Assembly (NCBI GenBank): GCA_034435455.1
Contig: DAOTXL010000102.1
Coordinates: 57,866 to 121,865, forward strand
Reading direction: 5' to 3'
From: DAOTXL01 sp034435455
GTDB taxonomy: Bacteria; Chloroflexota; Anaerolineae; JAAYZQ01
DNA: 64,000 bases
In this document: piece by piece, positions 15,534 through 24,905 of the stretch
Layout: the number at the start of each line of letters is the position of its first letter
Numbering within the stretch: the stretch's first letter is position 1
The notes under the pieces: generated by a model
Database searches by the model: none
Told to the model about the DNA's origin: nothing
Seen by the model: only the letters and a program-made list of their open reading frames with translations
Program-made: the position numbers and the translations under genes

Positions 15534-17534
15534 CTACCCCCCGGCCGTGGCCTGCCAGGCCGAGAGCAGTTCGGCCACGCTCCACGCCTGAGCGACGCAG
15601 CCATGCGGGGTAAAAGGCGGATCGCCGTCGAAAATCTCGCTGATGCTACCCACGCCATGGCTGACCACCTGGCGCAACAGCGGTTCCAGATAGGAGCGCG
15701 CCTGGGCCGGGTTGCGATAGACGCGCAGGTGCGCCCGGACAAAGGGGCCGATGAGCCAGCCCCAGACTGTGCCCTGGTGATAAGCGGCATCGCGCTGCCG
15801 GCGGTCGCCGCCATAGTGGCCGATGTAGGCCGGATGGTCGGGGGCCAGGCTGCGCAGGCCGTGCGAAGTGAGCAGATGTCGGGCGCAGAGGTCCACCACC
15901 GCCCGCTGCTGATCGGCGGTCAACGGGCTGTGGGGCAGCGATACGGCTAACAACTGGTTGGGGCGCAGCGCCGGATCGTTGCCCTCCGGTCCGTCGAGGA
16001 GGTCGTAGCAACAGCCCTTTGCCGGGTTCCAGAAACGGGCGAACCCGGCAGCGACCCGGTCGGCCAGGGCATCGTACCGTTCGGCCGGCTCGCCCAGGAT
16101 GCGGGCGAAATCGGCCAGGATGCGCAACGCATTGTACCACAGGGCATTGATCTCCACCGGCTTGCCGATGCGCGGCGTAACCACCCAATCGTCCACCCTG
16201 GCATCCATCCAGGTGAGTTGCAGGCCCGGCTCGCCGGCATAGAGCAGGCCGTCGGCGGGGTCGGCATGGATCTGGTAGCGGGTGCCGCGCAGGTGCCAGG
16301 CAACGATCTCCTCCAGGGTGGGGAACAGGCGGCGCAACAGAGCCTCGTCGCCCGTGGCCGCGTAGCAGGCGCGGATGGCTTCCAGATACCACAGGGTGGC
16401 ATCGGCCGTGTTGTATTCGGGCGCTTCGCCCCCATCGGGGAAGCGGTTGGGCAGCAGGCCCTGATGAACGTGGTGGGCAAAGGTGTCGAGGATGCGCCAG
16501 GCAATCTGGTAGCGGCCGGTAACCAAGGTCAGGCCGGGCAGGCTGATCATCGTGTCGCGGCCCCAGTCGGCAAACCAGGGGTAGCCGGCGATGACCGAGT
16601 AGCCCTGTTGTCCGTCGGGCAGTGGGCGGCGGACGATGAACTGATCGGCAGCCAGCACCAGGTGTTCGATGGCCCGGGGAGCAGCCCGCAGGACAGGCAT
16701 ACGGCCGGCCTCCGCCAGTACCTGCTCTTCGTAGGCCTGCCGCCCGGCATAGGCGGCCACGCCGTCCAGGTTCGGCGAGGGGTCAACGCTGGCCACCAGG
16801 CAGAGCGACTCGCCGGGTTGCAGGGTCCGCTGCAAGGTAGCGCCGCATAAGAGGTCCTCCGTGGCGATCTGCCCCCGGCGTGCCTCGGCGCTCAGGTAGA
16901 GCCCCTCGCACCACTCGTAGGCGGGGATCATCCCGGCATCGCGGCTCAGCAGGTAAAACGGCACCGCCCCTGCCGACGCGGTCAGGCGCAGGCCGTGGGC
17001 CACCGGCTCGATCTGGAGGGTCCAGTCGCCGGCCCGGGTGCTGCCGTGATGGTCCCGGTAGTTGACCAGCGCCCGGATGTCCAGGCGCAGTGGGCCACCG
17101 GCCCGACGCAGGTCATAGCGAATGTAGGTGGTGTTGGCCCCTGGCTGCATCCAGATGCGCTTTTCCAGCAAGGCATCGGCGCAGGCAAAGGTCCATACCG
17201 GCGTGGTGCCCTCCAGGCGAAAGCGTTCCAGATAGCGGAAGCCGGTCGGCTCCACCCCGCCTCCGCGCCAGCGGTTGGCAAACAGAGGATAGCTATGGCC
17301 GTCGCAGGTAGCCGTCTCGTCCAGTTTGGCCAGCAGGAGGGTGCGTCCCACCGGCGGTCGGAGGGCAGCGATCAGCAGGCCGTGGTAGCGGCGCGTCAAC
17401 AACCCGGCGACCGTGCCTGAGGCATAGCCCCCCAGGCCGTTTGTCACCAGCCATTCGCGCCGTTCGGCGATGGAGAGGTCGCCACACACCTCACGTCCAA
17501 AATCGAGGAACTCCCCTCCGCCCTTGCGCTCCAT
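15534..17534 (-). CDS. Glycogen debranching enzyme (amylo-alpha-1,6-glucosidase, GH133-like)
   Basis: Hydrolyses alpha-1,6 branches of glycogen or related glucans in the cytoplasm. The N-terminal domain has the family start EWLVTNGLGGYASGTVAGLLTRRYHG. The catalytic (alpha/alpha)6 barrel has GYPWFADWGRDTMISLPGLTL, LLPNRFPDGG, YNTADATLWYLEA, TWMDAR, GKPVEINALWYNAL and YHQGTVWGWLIGPF, with the catalytic acids expected in the DWGRD and TWMDAR regions. ATG 17534 (MERKGGGEF) is used; the longer reading frame begins ahead of the predicted promoter start site. 666 aa is normal for archaeal/bacterial members. It is upstream of amrS and probably co-transcribed. Confidence 0.92.
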   Translation of the reverse strand: MERKGGGEFLDFGREVCGDLSIAERREWLVTNGLGGYASGTVAGLLTRRYHGLLIAALRPPVGRTLLLAKLDETATCDGHSYPLFANRWRGGGVEPTGFRYLERFRLEGTTPVWTFACADALLEKRIWMQPGANTTYIRYDLRRAGGPLRLDIRALVNYRDHHGSTRAGDWTLQIEPVAHGLRLTASAGAVPFYLLSRDAGMIPAYEWCEGLYLSAEARRGQIATEDLLCGATLQRTLQPGESLCLVASVDPSPNLDGVAAYAGRQAYEEQVLAEAGRMPVLRAAPRAIEHLVLAADQFIVRRPLPDGQQGYSVIAGYPWFADWGRDTMISLPGLTLVTGRYQIAWRILDTFAHHVHQGLLPNRFPDGGEAPEYNTADATLWYLEAIRACYAATGDEALLRRLFPTLEEIVAWHLRGTRYQIHADPADGLLYAGEPGLQLTWMDARVDDWVVTPRIGKPVEINALWYNALRILADFARILGEPAERYDALADRVAAGFARFWNPAKGCCYDLLDGPEGNDPALRPNQLLAVSLPHSPLTADQQRAVVDLCARHLLTSHGLRSLAPDHPAYIGHYGGDRRQRDAAYHQGTVWGWLIGPFVRAHLRVYRNPAQARSYLEPLLRQVVSHGVGSISEIFDGDPPFTPHGCVAQAWSVAELLSAWQATAGG

Positions 17535-17574
17535 AGCCAAGCCCCCCGACACCCCGTCGTGGGGAAAAGCCTGC

Positions 17575-17597
17575 CCGAAAAATCGGTAGGACAGGCT
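17575..17597 (+). repeat. 23-bp dispersed repeat, copy 1
   Basis: CCGAAAAATCGG followed by TAGGACAGGCT. 22 of 23 bases recur at 48151-48173 in the same orientation. Here it is flanked by AGCCTG to give an imperfect hairpin in the leader of the debranching enzyme gene. Confidence 0.6.
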
Positions 17598-17602
17598 CTG
17601 AG

Positions 17603-17631
17603 AGCATAACACACCTTCCCTGTTTCGTCAA
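17603..17631 (-). promoter_or_regulatory. Promoter of debranching enzyme/amrS operon
   Basis: TTGACG, 17-bp spacer, TATGCT. Confidence 0.65.
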
Positions 17632-17739
17632 AACCGGTCCCCCCTCACCCGCGGGCTGAAACAGCCCCAGGACAGCCGGGAACCCCTGACGGGGCCAGGC
17701 ACCTCCAAGCGATCAGTCCGGATAGTTACGTCAAGCCGA

Positions 17740-18933
17740 TCAGTCCGGTTGCTCTTCGAGCGTCACCGGGAGGGTCAACTCGCGGTTGCCCCGGTAGAGG
17801 GTCAGGGTTACCGTGTCGCCGATAGCCGTCCTGGTTTCCAGGTAGACGGTCAGGGTTTGCAGGTCGGCGACCGGCTGGCCATCAATGGCAGTGATGATGT
17901 CCCCACCCACCGGAAGCTGATAGGGGCCTACCCGCACCATCCGGCTCCCGCCCTGGACCCCGGCCCGATCGGCCGGGCTGCCGGACACCACGTCGAGGAC
18001 CAGCAGGCCCGCATCCACCGGAACGGTGATGCCGGCTTCGCGCAGGATCCGCGTCGTGGAAGCCGACAGGGGCAGCAGTTCCACGCCCATCCAGGGGTGC
18101 GGGTAGCGGCCTTGCTCGATCAGCCGGGGCACGACCCGTCTGACGGTGTTGGCCGATACGGCAAAGCCGATGCCGGCCGATGCCCCGCTGGGGCTGATGA
18201 TCTGCGAGTTGACGCCGATGACGTGGCCGTGCAGGTCCAACATCGGCCCACCCGAGTTGCCGGGGTTGATGGCTGCATCGGTCTGGATCGCCTCACCGAT
18301 GAAGCGGTTGTCCTCCGGGCTTTCGATCACCCGGCCCAGGGCGCTGACCACGCCGGTGGTCAGGGTATGTTGCAGGCCAAAGGGGTTGCCGATGGCAACC
18401 ACGAACTGGCCCACCTGCACCTTGTCGGAATCGCCCAGGACCAGCGGCGGCGGCAGGTTGTCGCCGGCGTCAATGCGCAACACGGCCAGGTCGTTGGTCG
18501 GATCCGACCCCACCACCTCGGCGGGATAGGTCTGGCCGTTGGCCAGGGTGACCAGCACCTCGTCGGCGCTTTCGATCACGTGATAGTTGGTCACAATGTC
18601 GCCCTGCGTGTCGTACACAAACCCGGAACCGGTCCCCTCCTGGGGCACGGCCCCCATGAAGCGGCTGTAGACATAGCTGCGGTTGGTGACGTTCACCACC
18701 GAGGGGCTGGCCCTGTTGTAGACGGCGATGATCTGCGCCTCCAGCTCATTGGCGGCTTGCTGCTCGTCGAAAGCAGGAGCATCTGGATCGGGCACAGCCG
18801 TGGCAGCCGGGCTGACCATTGCCGCTGCCGGACCAACCGTCACCGTGTCTCGTAGCCCACAACCGATCCCCGCCAACAAGAGCAGACAGATAGCGGCAAT
18901 CCACACCCTATGCAATTTCAACACTCTTCTCAT
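17740..18933 (-). CDS. HtrA/DegP-family serine protease (S1C) with PDZ domain
   Basis: Envelope protease of 397 aa. ATG 18933 has AGGAGGTGATC in front. The N-terminal signal segment ends LLLLAGIGCG and may be a lipoprotein signal, though the lipobox is imperfect. The trypsin-like catalytic triad is visible: NYHVIES (His), SDPTNDLAVLRID (Asp) and NPGNSGGPM (Ser). A C-terminal PDZ domain includes VVSGSPADRAGV and GGDIITAIDGQPV. It presumably cuts or refolds damaged extracytoplasmic proteins. It is the last gene of a six-gene minus-strand cluster with an ABC-type export system, which suggests a link to export or envelope stress. Confidence 0.92.
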   Translation of the reverse strand: MRRVLKLHRVWIAAICLLLLAGIGCGLRDTVTVGPAAAMVSPAATAVPDPDAPAFDEQQAANELEAQIIAVYNRASPSVVNVTNRSYVYSRFMGAVPQEGTGSGFVYDTQGDIVTNYHVIESADEVLVTLANGQTYPAEVVGSDPTNDLAVLRIDAGDNLPPPLVLGDSDKVQVGQFVVAIGNPFGLQHTLTTGVVSALGRVIESPEDNRFIGEAIQTDAAINPGNSGGPMLDLHGHVIGVNSQIISPSGASAGIGFAVSANTVRRVVPRLIEQGRYPHPWMGVELLPLSASTTRILREAGITVPVDAGLLVLDVVSGSPADRAGVQGGSRMVRVGPYQLPVGGDIITAIDGQPVADLQTLTVYLETRTAIGDTVTLTLYRGNRELTLPVTLEEQPD

Positions 18934-18970
18934 CGTGATCACCTCCTGAAACTTTGGCGGCACGGACCGT

Positions 18971-20395
18971 TCACTGCGTCCAGGAGATGGCCCGCTCGCC
19001 GGCAAAGGTGTACTCTAATGTCAAGCCTTTCAACTCTGTGTCGAACAGGGGGCCGGGGTTGCTACCGTCTGCCCCCATGACCCATATCTCCCACCGGCCG
19101 GTCTGATTGGTGAGAAAGGCGATGTACCGTCCGTCTGGTGACCACGCCGGGGAGACGCTGCTGCCCGCCGTGCCGTCGGGCAACGCCGGCGTGTCGGTCA
19201 GCCGCCTGGCGTTGCCACCGTCCGCATCCACGACCCAGACCTCCCAATGGTCGTGCTGACGCCGGATAAAGGCCACTTTCTTCCCATCGGGCGACCAGGC
19301 TGGCGTTGTGTCGGTCCAGTCAGAGGTGAGCTTGTAGGCCTGCTTGCCATCCGCACTCTGGACCTGGAGCCCATACAGCCCGTTGAACACGACCTGATCC
19401 CCCGTCGGCGACCAATCGGGCGTCTGGCTGATTTCCGCGTTGGGCAGCGGTTCCCAGAAAGTGCCATCGCAGGGGTTGACGACACCCAGCCGCCATGCCT
19501 CGGCCCTGGTTTCCGAAGGGCCACCAGGGCTGCCCCCTGACGGTGGGCGCTTTTGAATGCCGGGGCCGGGTGGACCCCCTCCTCTCGGCAGTGTGCCGTG
19601 CTGCCGGGTGAAGACGATCTGGGTTCCGTCGGACGACCAGGAAGGATGTCGTGCCTCGGTCCAGTCAAAAACGCGCCGCTCCCCCGCTCCATCAGCATTG
19701 ACCACCCATACGCCGCGTGGTTCCTCCCACCGCACGAAGGCGATCTGGCTGCCATCGGGCGACCACACCGGATCGATGCCGGTGGTGATGCGCTGCAGGC
19801 CGGTGCCGTCGGCGTTGATGGCGTAGAACGGCCCGCCGTAGGTCGTCTGGAAGAGGATCTTGCCGGTGAGTTTCGCAGCTATAGTCGCCTTGGGCTGCGA
19901 CCGGACCACGGGAGTGGGCGTGGGCGTAGAGGTTGTTTTGGTCAGCAATGCCCCGCTGCCGCTCACCTGGAGCCGGTAGTAGCTCGTCCCCGTCTGATTG
20001 GCTGTGCGTTCGACAACGACAGAATAGTCGCCCGCCTCGGGAAAGCTGCCGCGCCACACCAGGGTACCCGGGGCATAGGGATCGCTCGAGGCCCGACCGA
20101 CCGGCTCAACGCGCCATCCGTCGGCAAGACGCTGCATCTGGTCCGGTGTCCACACAGCCAGGGTCGCGCTGCCCTCCGGCGTGGCCTGGAGCCGCAGCTC
20201 GATCGGCGAGCGGTCGCCGGCATAATGCAGGGTGTACCAGATGCTTGCTCCAGCACTGAGCGCCTCCCATTCGCCATCCTGCGTCGCTGTCGAGTCGGAC
20301 GCCGAGGCGCCGGTCAGGCCCAAGACCGGGCCGAACGCGACCACGGTGATCAGGACCAGGAAAATGCCCGGCATACGATCCTGCTTATGTCTCAT
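18971..20395 (-). CDS. Secreted TolB-like beta-propeller (PD40 repeat) protein
   Basis: 474-aa protein starting at ATG 20395 with GGAGGTAACC in front and an N-terminal signal segment (GIFLVLITVVAFGPVLGLTGASA). The C-terminal two-thirds holds at least five PD40/WD-like blades: VWSPDGSQIAF, SWSSDGTQIVF, DWSPTGDQVVF, AWSPDGKKVAF, AWSPDGRYIAF. A Thr-Pro linker (STPTPTPVV) separates an N-terminal domain resembling bacterial pre-peptidase C-terminal folds from the propeller. Such propellers usually bind proteins. It sits between a lipoprotein and an HtrA protease in the same cluster. Ligand unknown. Confidence 0.8.
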   Translation of the reverse strand: MRHKQDRMPGIFLVLITVVAFGPVLGLTGASASDSTATQDGEWEALSAGASIWYTLHYAGDRSPIELRLQATPEGSATLAVWTPDQMQRLADGWRVEPVGRASSDPYAPGTLVWRGSFPEAGDYSVVVERTANQTGTSYYRLQVSGSGALLTKTTSTPTPTPVVRSQPKATIAAKLTGKILFQTTYGGPFYAINADGTGLQRITTGIDPVWSPDGSQIAFVRWEEPRGVWVVNADGAGERRVFDWTEARHPSWSSDGTQIVFTRQHGTLPRGGGPPGPGIQKRPPSGGSPGGPSETRAEAWRLGVVNPCDGTFWEPLPNAEISQTPDWSPTGDQVVFNGLYGLQVQSADGKQAYKLTSDWTDTTPAWSPDGKKVAFIRRQHDHWEVWVVDADGGNARRLTDTPALPDGTAGSSVSPAWSPDGRYIAFLTNQTGRWEIWVMGADGSNPGPLFDTELKGLTLEYTFAGERAISWTQ

Positions 20396-20420
20396 CCTGG
20401 TTACCTCCAAATTTGCCCCC

Positions 20421-21170
20421 CTAGTGTGCCGCCCGCTGCGTCAGCAGATCCACCAACGGCTTGACCAGAAAGGTGAAGGGCTCCGAGCTTCCGCCGCCCT
20501 GTCGAAAGCCACCGACCGGCATGCCGCCGGCCTCGGCGGTGGCGCGCAGGGAGGCGCGCTGTTCCTCGGTGAGATTGCCAAGACCTGGCCCACCCTGCCC
20601 GCCGCTAAAGCCACCGGCTTCAGCGGTGGCGCGGAAGGCCTGCCGCTGGGCGTCGGTCATGTTTCCGGGCGCGCCTGAGCCTTGTCCGCCCTGGGGGCTG
20701 CCACCGGCCTGGTCCGTGCCCATCGCTCCAGATGGCGGTCCCATCACCAGGCCACTGACCCGGGCATAGTCCGTGACGTCCTGGACGGTAAGTTGCATAG
20801 CGGCAATGGCCTGAAGCTGATCGGCTTTCATGGCTTTTTCGATCTGTTTCAGGACGGCGCTGACCTCGGCGTCGGTCCGGGCCGCGCCGTTCTGGATGGC
20901 CTGCCACAGGGGCAGGAGTGCCCTGGCCTGCTCCGGCGTCACGGCGTTCGGCGTCCCCTCCAGTTTGAGTATGCCGAGGGCCAGTTGGGTGCTGGCCGGC
21001 AGGGCGTTCGGATAGGTCGTCACCAACACCGCGCTGGTGTAGGTCTGCGGCGTCGCCGTCGCTTCGCCAGCCTGCCCGGCGGTAAAGACCGAGCGAACTT
21101 CCTGGACGCTGCATCCGGCCAAGGCGCCGGCCAACAGGATCAAAACCACCGCTATCTTGTGCCGCTTCAT
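20421..21170 (-). CDS. Predicted lipoprotein with duplicated motif
   Basis: 249-aa protein of unknown function. ATG 21170 opens a clear lipoprotein signal: MKRHKIAVVLILLAGALAGC, with lipobox LAGC. The middle part is helical (TPEQARALLPLWQAIQNG, VLKQIEKAMKADQLQAI). The end is Gly/Gln-rich and contains a duplicated unit: NMTDAQRQAFRATAEAGGF and NLTEEQRASLRATAEAGGM. Similar proteins occur next to MacB-like ABC exporters in Gram-positive-type bacteria. It lies between the permease and the TolB-like gene in one direction and may be an accessory or substrate of the exporter. Confidence 0.75.
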   Translation of the reverse strand: MKRHKIAVVLILLAGALAGCSVQEVRSVFTAGQAGEATATPQTYTSAVLVTTYPNALPASTQLALGILKLEGTPNAVTPEQARALLPLWQAIQNGAARTDAEVSAVLKQIEKAMKADQLQAIAAMQLTVQDVTDYARVSGLVMGPPSGAMGTDQAGGSPQGGQGSGAPGNMTDAQRQAFRATAEAGGFSGGQGGPGLGNLTEEQRASLRATAEAGGMPVGGFRQGGGSSEPFTFLVKPLVDLLTQRAAH

Positions 21171-21277
21171 GTTCGATTCTCCCCCTCTGATTCTGATTTC
21201 CCTGCCTCGAAAATCGCCTGTGGGGCAACTGCTTGCCGGTGGTGAGCCGGGGATCATGGTAACCACCTCCTCCCTCT

Positions 21278-22507
21278 CTACTCCCGCCTGAGGGCTTCGA
21301 TGGGATCCAACTGGGCGGCCCGGCTGGCCGGGTAGTAGCCGAAAAAGATGCCCACTACCGCCGCTGCGGCAAAGGCCAGCGGGATCGAGGCCGGCACCAG
21401 AGCGGTAGTCAGCGTGCCCAGGGCATTAAAGAGATAGGATCCTGCCACGCCGAACCCCACCCCGGCCAGCCCCCCCATCAGGCTCAGCACCAGCGCCTCC
21501 AACAGGAATTGCCGCCGCACGTCGCGCGGACGAGCGCCCAGTGCCTGGCGCAGGCCGATCTCTCGCGTCCGTTCGGCGATGCTGACCAGCATGATGTTCA
21601 TAATGCCGATGCCGCCCACGACGAGGGACACCGCCGCCACCCAGGCCAGCAGGTTGCGAAAGGTGGCCGTGGTCGAGGCCTGGGCATTGATGATGCTATC
21701 CTGGGTGACCAGGCTAAAGCCGGGGGCTGCTTCGTTGGTGCCGTGGCGCTCCATCAGCAGGTTGCTCACCTGCGACATCACACTCTGCATCTGCTCCCGG
21801 CTTTTGGCCGAGACATAGAGGGTCCTCACCTCATTGCCGCCAAAGCGGGCCCGGGTGAATTTGCTGAACATCACCGGCAAAGGGATGTAGATGCGGCTAT
21901 CATAGTCGGTATTGCCGACAACCCCCTTGGCGGCCATCACGCCCACCACGGTAAACTGATAGGAACCGATCTTGATCTTTTGGCCGACGGCAGACCGCGC
22001 GTCGCCAAAGAGCTGTTCGGCGATGTCGGACCCCAACACGGCGGCCTTGTAGGAACGGGCGTCGTCCTCGTCGGTGAGAAAGCGCCCCACGGCTACCTTG
22101 TAGTCGCGCACCTGCGGAAAACCGGAGGTAGTGCCCAGGATTTCGATCTCCTCCAGAATCGTCGCCCCGGCCTTGACGGTCTGGACGGTCTGCTGCTCGG
22201 CCGATACGCCGTTGATGCCGGTCACGTTCTGGGCAATGGCGGCAATGTCGTCGTAGGAGATGCTCGACTGACCGGGTCGCTGGTTGGGGTTAAAGCCGCC
22301 ACGGCTGAACGAAGGCATGACCATGATCAGGTTAGGCCCCAGGGAGTTGATCTGGTCGGCGATCACCTTTTCGGCGCCGGCGCTGACCGCCATCATGATA
22401 ATGACTGCGGCCACACCGATGATGACGCCCAACGTAGTCAGGAAGGAACGCGCCTTGTTGAGGGTCAACCCTTCCCAGGCGACGCGGATAGTTCGACTCA
22501 GGTTCAT
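21278..22507 (-). CDS. ABC transporter permease, MacB/FtsX type
   Basis: 409-aa permease with the MacB/YknZ layout: N-terminal membrane span (LTTLGVIIGVAAVIIMMAVSAG), a large extracytoplasmic MacB-PCD domain (GEQ-type region with QTVKAGATILEEIE, AVGQKIKIGSYQFTVVGVMA), and three C-terminal spans with VGGIGIMNIMLVSIAERTREIGLRQALGA, the FtsX signature. Works with the ATPase and adaptor genes that directly precede it; its ATG overlaps the ATPase stop (22504-22507). Such systems export peptides or lipids or transmit mechanical force rather than import solutes. Confidence 0.92.
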   Translation of the reverse strand: MNLSRTIRVAWEGLTLNKARSFLTTLGVIIGVAAVIIMMAVSAGAEKVIADQINSLGPNLIMVMPSFSRGGFNPNQRPGQSSISYDDIAAIAQNVTGINGVSAEQQTVQTVKAGATILEEIEILGTTSGFPQVRDYKVAVGRFLTDEDDARSYKAAVLGSDIAEQLFGDARSAVGQKIKIGSYQFTVVGVMAAKGVVGNTDYDSRIYIPLPVMFSKFTRARFGGNEVRTLYVSAKSREQMQSVMSQVSNLLMERHGTNEAAPGFSLVTQDSIINAQASTTATFRNLLAWVAAVSLVVGGIGIMNIMLVSIAERTREIGLRQALGARPRDVRRQFLLEALVLSLMGGLAGVGFGVAGSYLFNALGTLTTALVPASIPLAFAAAAVVGIFFGYYPASRAAQLDPIEALRRE

Positions 22508-23235
22508 GTCGGCCTCCTTGTCCCGGCATGGCCGTTCTGCACATCGGCCTCGATCTGGCCGTCGCGCACGTGAATGACCCGCTGCGCGTATTGGGCGATA
22601 TCCGGCTCGTGGGTCACCATGACGATGGTCACGCCGCCGGCGTTCAGTTGATGGAGCAGTTCCAGCACCTCTATGCTGGACCGGGTGTCCAGGTTGCCCG
22701 TCGGCTCATCGGCCAGGATGAGGGATGGATGGTTGATCAGAGCGCGGGCGATGGCCACGCGCTGCTGCTGCCCACCCGATAACTCGTTGGGCCGGTGATG
22801 CGCCCGATCCTGCAGGCCCACCGTCTCCAGAGCGGCGACGGCCAGGGCGTGGAGTTCGGCGTCGCTCAGGTGCCGGTGGCCGTTGTACAGCAACGGCAGG
22901 ATCACATTCTTGGCAGCCGTCATCCGTGGCAGGAGGTTATACGATTGAAAGACGAACCCGATCTTGCGGTTGCGTATCCCGGCCAGTTTGTCTTTGCTCA
23001 ATCGGCTGACATCCTGGCCGTCGAGGAGGTAGGTGCCACTCGTCGGCCGGTCCAGGCAGCCGAGGATGTTCATCAACGTTGATTTGCCCGAACCGGAAGG
23101 CCCCATGATGGCCAGGAACTCGCCCTGTTGCACTTCCAGGTTGACGTTGCGCAGGGCATGGACGGCGACATCGCCCGTGCCATAGATTTTGGTCAGGTCC
23201 CGAAGCACGATCAAAGGTTGCCCGGCGTCGCTCAT
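22504..23235 (-). CDS. ABC transporter ATP-binding protein (MacB/LolD type)
   Basis: 243-aa ATPase. Walker A GPSGSGKSTLMN, Q-loop FVFQSYNLLPRMTA, signature LSGGQQQRVAIARALI, Walker B LILADEPTGNLD and the H-loop VTHEPD are all intact. The sequence LLPRMTAAKNVILPL and GNLDTRSS place it in the MacB/LolD/FtsE-like group. Start and stop each overlap the neighbouring genes by 4 nt, so the adaptor, ATPase and permease are made as a unit. Confidence 0.95.
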   Translation of the reverse strand: MSDAGQPLIVLRDLTKIYGTGDVAVHALRNVNLEVQQGEFLAIMGPSGSGKSTLMNILGCLDRPTSGTYLLDGQDVSRLSKDKLAGIRNRKIGFVFQSYNLLPRMTAAKNVILPLLYNGHRHLSDAELHALAVAALETVGLQDRAHHRPNELSGGQQQRVAIARALINHPSLILADEPTGNLDTRSSIEVLELLHQLNAGGVTIVMVTHEPDIAQYAQRVIHVRDGQIEADVQNGHAGTRRPT

Positions 23236-24845
23236 GGCTGGCCTCCCATCGGTGGCATCGGGCCTTCAAACCTGAAGCCGGGGCTGGTTGAATTCTGGGT
23301 TTGGGTTGAGGGGGTGGTCTGGGTGCCGGTCGAAGACGCCAGGGCCACCGTCTCCCCCTCCTGAAGGCCGGAGCGGACCTCGGCGTTGACCAGGTCTTTG
23401 AGCCCAACCTCGACGGCACGCATCTCCAGTTCACCATCGGGCTGGACCACGAATACGACATACTGGCCATCGGCGATCTCCCGCAGGGCCTCAACCGGCA
23501 CGAGGAGCGCGTTTCGCGCCTCCCCGGCGACGACCTCGACGGCGGCGTTCATGCCCGAAAGCAACTGAACCGGGTGGGCGCTCAGGTCAATGCTGGCCGT
23601 GACCTGGATGGCCGGGGTGTTGCTCACCGTCACCACGGACGGATCCACGCTGAGGATCTTGCCTGGGTAGACATAGTCGGGTAGGGCATCGAACGTAACG
23701 TTGATGGCATTGCCCGGCACGGCGCTGGCCAGATCGGTCTCCTCCACCCAGAACTGGATCAACGGTTCCTCAAGATCGGCCAGGGTGAGGATGGCCGCCG
23801 TACCCACCGCCTCTCCCACCTGGGCATCTATCGCGGTGACCGTTCCCGCTATGGGGGCCACCAGCCTGGTCGCCTCCAGCGTGCGTTGGGCGCTTTCCAG
23901 GTTCAATTGCGCCTGAGCGACGCTCAATTGGGCTGCCTCCAGGTCGCTCGCCGAGGCGCCGGCCAGCAGTTCATCCAACTGAGCCTGCGCCTGGTCCACC
24001 TGCGCCTGGGCAGCAGCGACTTCATCGGGGTCGGGACCTGCCAGCAGGCTGTCCAACTGCGCCTGGGCCGAGGCGACAGAGGCGCGGGCAGCGGCGATCT
24101 CTTCGTCGGTTGGGCCTGCCACAGCAGCCGCATAGGCTGCCTTGGCTTTTTCATACTCGATAGTGGCCTGCTGCAGGGCGAGCGCCTGAGAACTCATCCC
24201 TACATCGGGTTGCCATTTGATCCGGTCATAGGCCGCCTGGGCGGATTGCAGATTGAGTTCGGCCAGCTTGAGGTCCGCCTTGGCGTTGGTGATGGTGGCC
24301 TCATCAGGACCGGCCAGAAGCGCCTCCAGTTTGTCCTGGGCGCTTTTCAGGTTCTGTCGGGCAGCCAGTACCTCCTGAGAACTGGCCGGCGTCGTGAGTT
24401 TGGTCAAGGCTGCCCTGGCCGAGGCCAGGTTGCCCTGAGCAGCGGCCACTTCGGCGGCGCTGACGTTCTCTGTCAGCTTGGCCAGGCTGATCTCGGCCTG
24501 GCGCAGGCTGATCTCCGCCTGGCGCACCTGGGCCTGCGCTTCGGTGTCATCCAGGCGGGCCAACAACTGGCCGGCCTCAACCCGGTCGCCCACTTTTACC
24601 AAAAGTTCGGCCACAATTCCGCCGCTGCGAAAGCCGATCGAGACCTCCGTGGCCGGCACCAGTGTGCCCGAACCGGAAGCGGTGATGACCAGGTCCCCCC
24701 GCTCCACTGTGGCTGTGGTTTGAGCCGGTTCGGCGGCTACTGCCTGAGCCCTGGCCTGGGTGGTCCGGTAGTAGTAATACCCACCCCCACCGGCCGCCAG
24801 CACCAGCGCAAGGGCAAGGATCCAAAACAACCTTCTCCGAAACAT
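23232..24845 (-). CDS. MacA/HlyD-like membrane-fusion adaptor
   Basis: 537-aa adaptor. ATG 24845 follows AGGAGAAAGG and opens an N-terminal membrane anchor (LFWILALALVLAAGGGGYYYY). A lipoyl-like half-domain (SGSGTLVPATEVSIGFRSGGIV) is followed by an unusually long alpha-helical hairpin made of repeats such as EVAAAQAQVDQAQAQLDELLAG and EIAAARASVASAQAQLDSLLAG, then the second lipoyl half (APIAGTVTAIDAQVGEAV) and beta-barrel/MPD parts. In Gram-negative species it would bridge to TolC; no TolC is in the window and the host may lack a classical outer membrane, so it may act as in the YknWXYZ system. First gene of the cluster. Confidence 0.9.
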   Translation of the reverse strand: MFRRRLFWILALALVLAAGGGGYYYYRTTQARAQAVAAEPAQTTATVERGDLVITASGSGTLVPATEVSIGFRSGGIVAELLVKVGDRVEAGQLLARLDDTEAQAQVRQAEISLRQAEISLAKLTENVSAAEVAAAQGNLASARAALTKLTTPASSQEVLAARQNLKSAQDKLEALLAGPDEATITNAKADLKLAELNLQSAQAAYDRIKWQPDVGMSSQALALQQATIEYEKAKAAYAAAVAGPTDEEIAAARASVASAQAQLDSLLAGPDPDEVAAAQAQVDQAQAQLDELLAGASASDLEAAQLSVAQAQLNLESAQRTLEATRLVAPIAGTVTAIDAQVGEAVGTAAILTLADLEEPLIQFWVEETDLASAVPGNAINVTFDALPDYVYPGKILSVDPSVVTVSNTPAIQVTASIDLSAHPVQLLSGMNAAVEVVAGEARNALLVPVEALREIADGQYVVFVVQPDGELEMRAVEVGLKDLVNAEVRSGLQEGETVALASSTGTQTTPSTQTQNSTSPGFRFEGPMPPMGGQP

Positions 24846-24887
24846 AGACCTTTCTCCTTCTTTCACAACAGGTTCAACTGGACACAA

Positions 24888-24905
24888 TCTGATAAGATCT
24901 TAGCA
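24888..24905. promoter_or_regulatory. Palindrome upstream of the adaptor operon
   Basis: CTGATAAGATCTTAGCAG contains the perfect 10-bp palindrome TAAGATCTTA, in the short space between the divergent adaptor and FAD oxidoreductase genes. A regulator binding site is possible but unproven. Confidence 0.35.
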
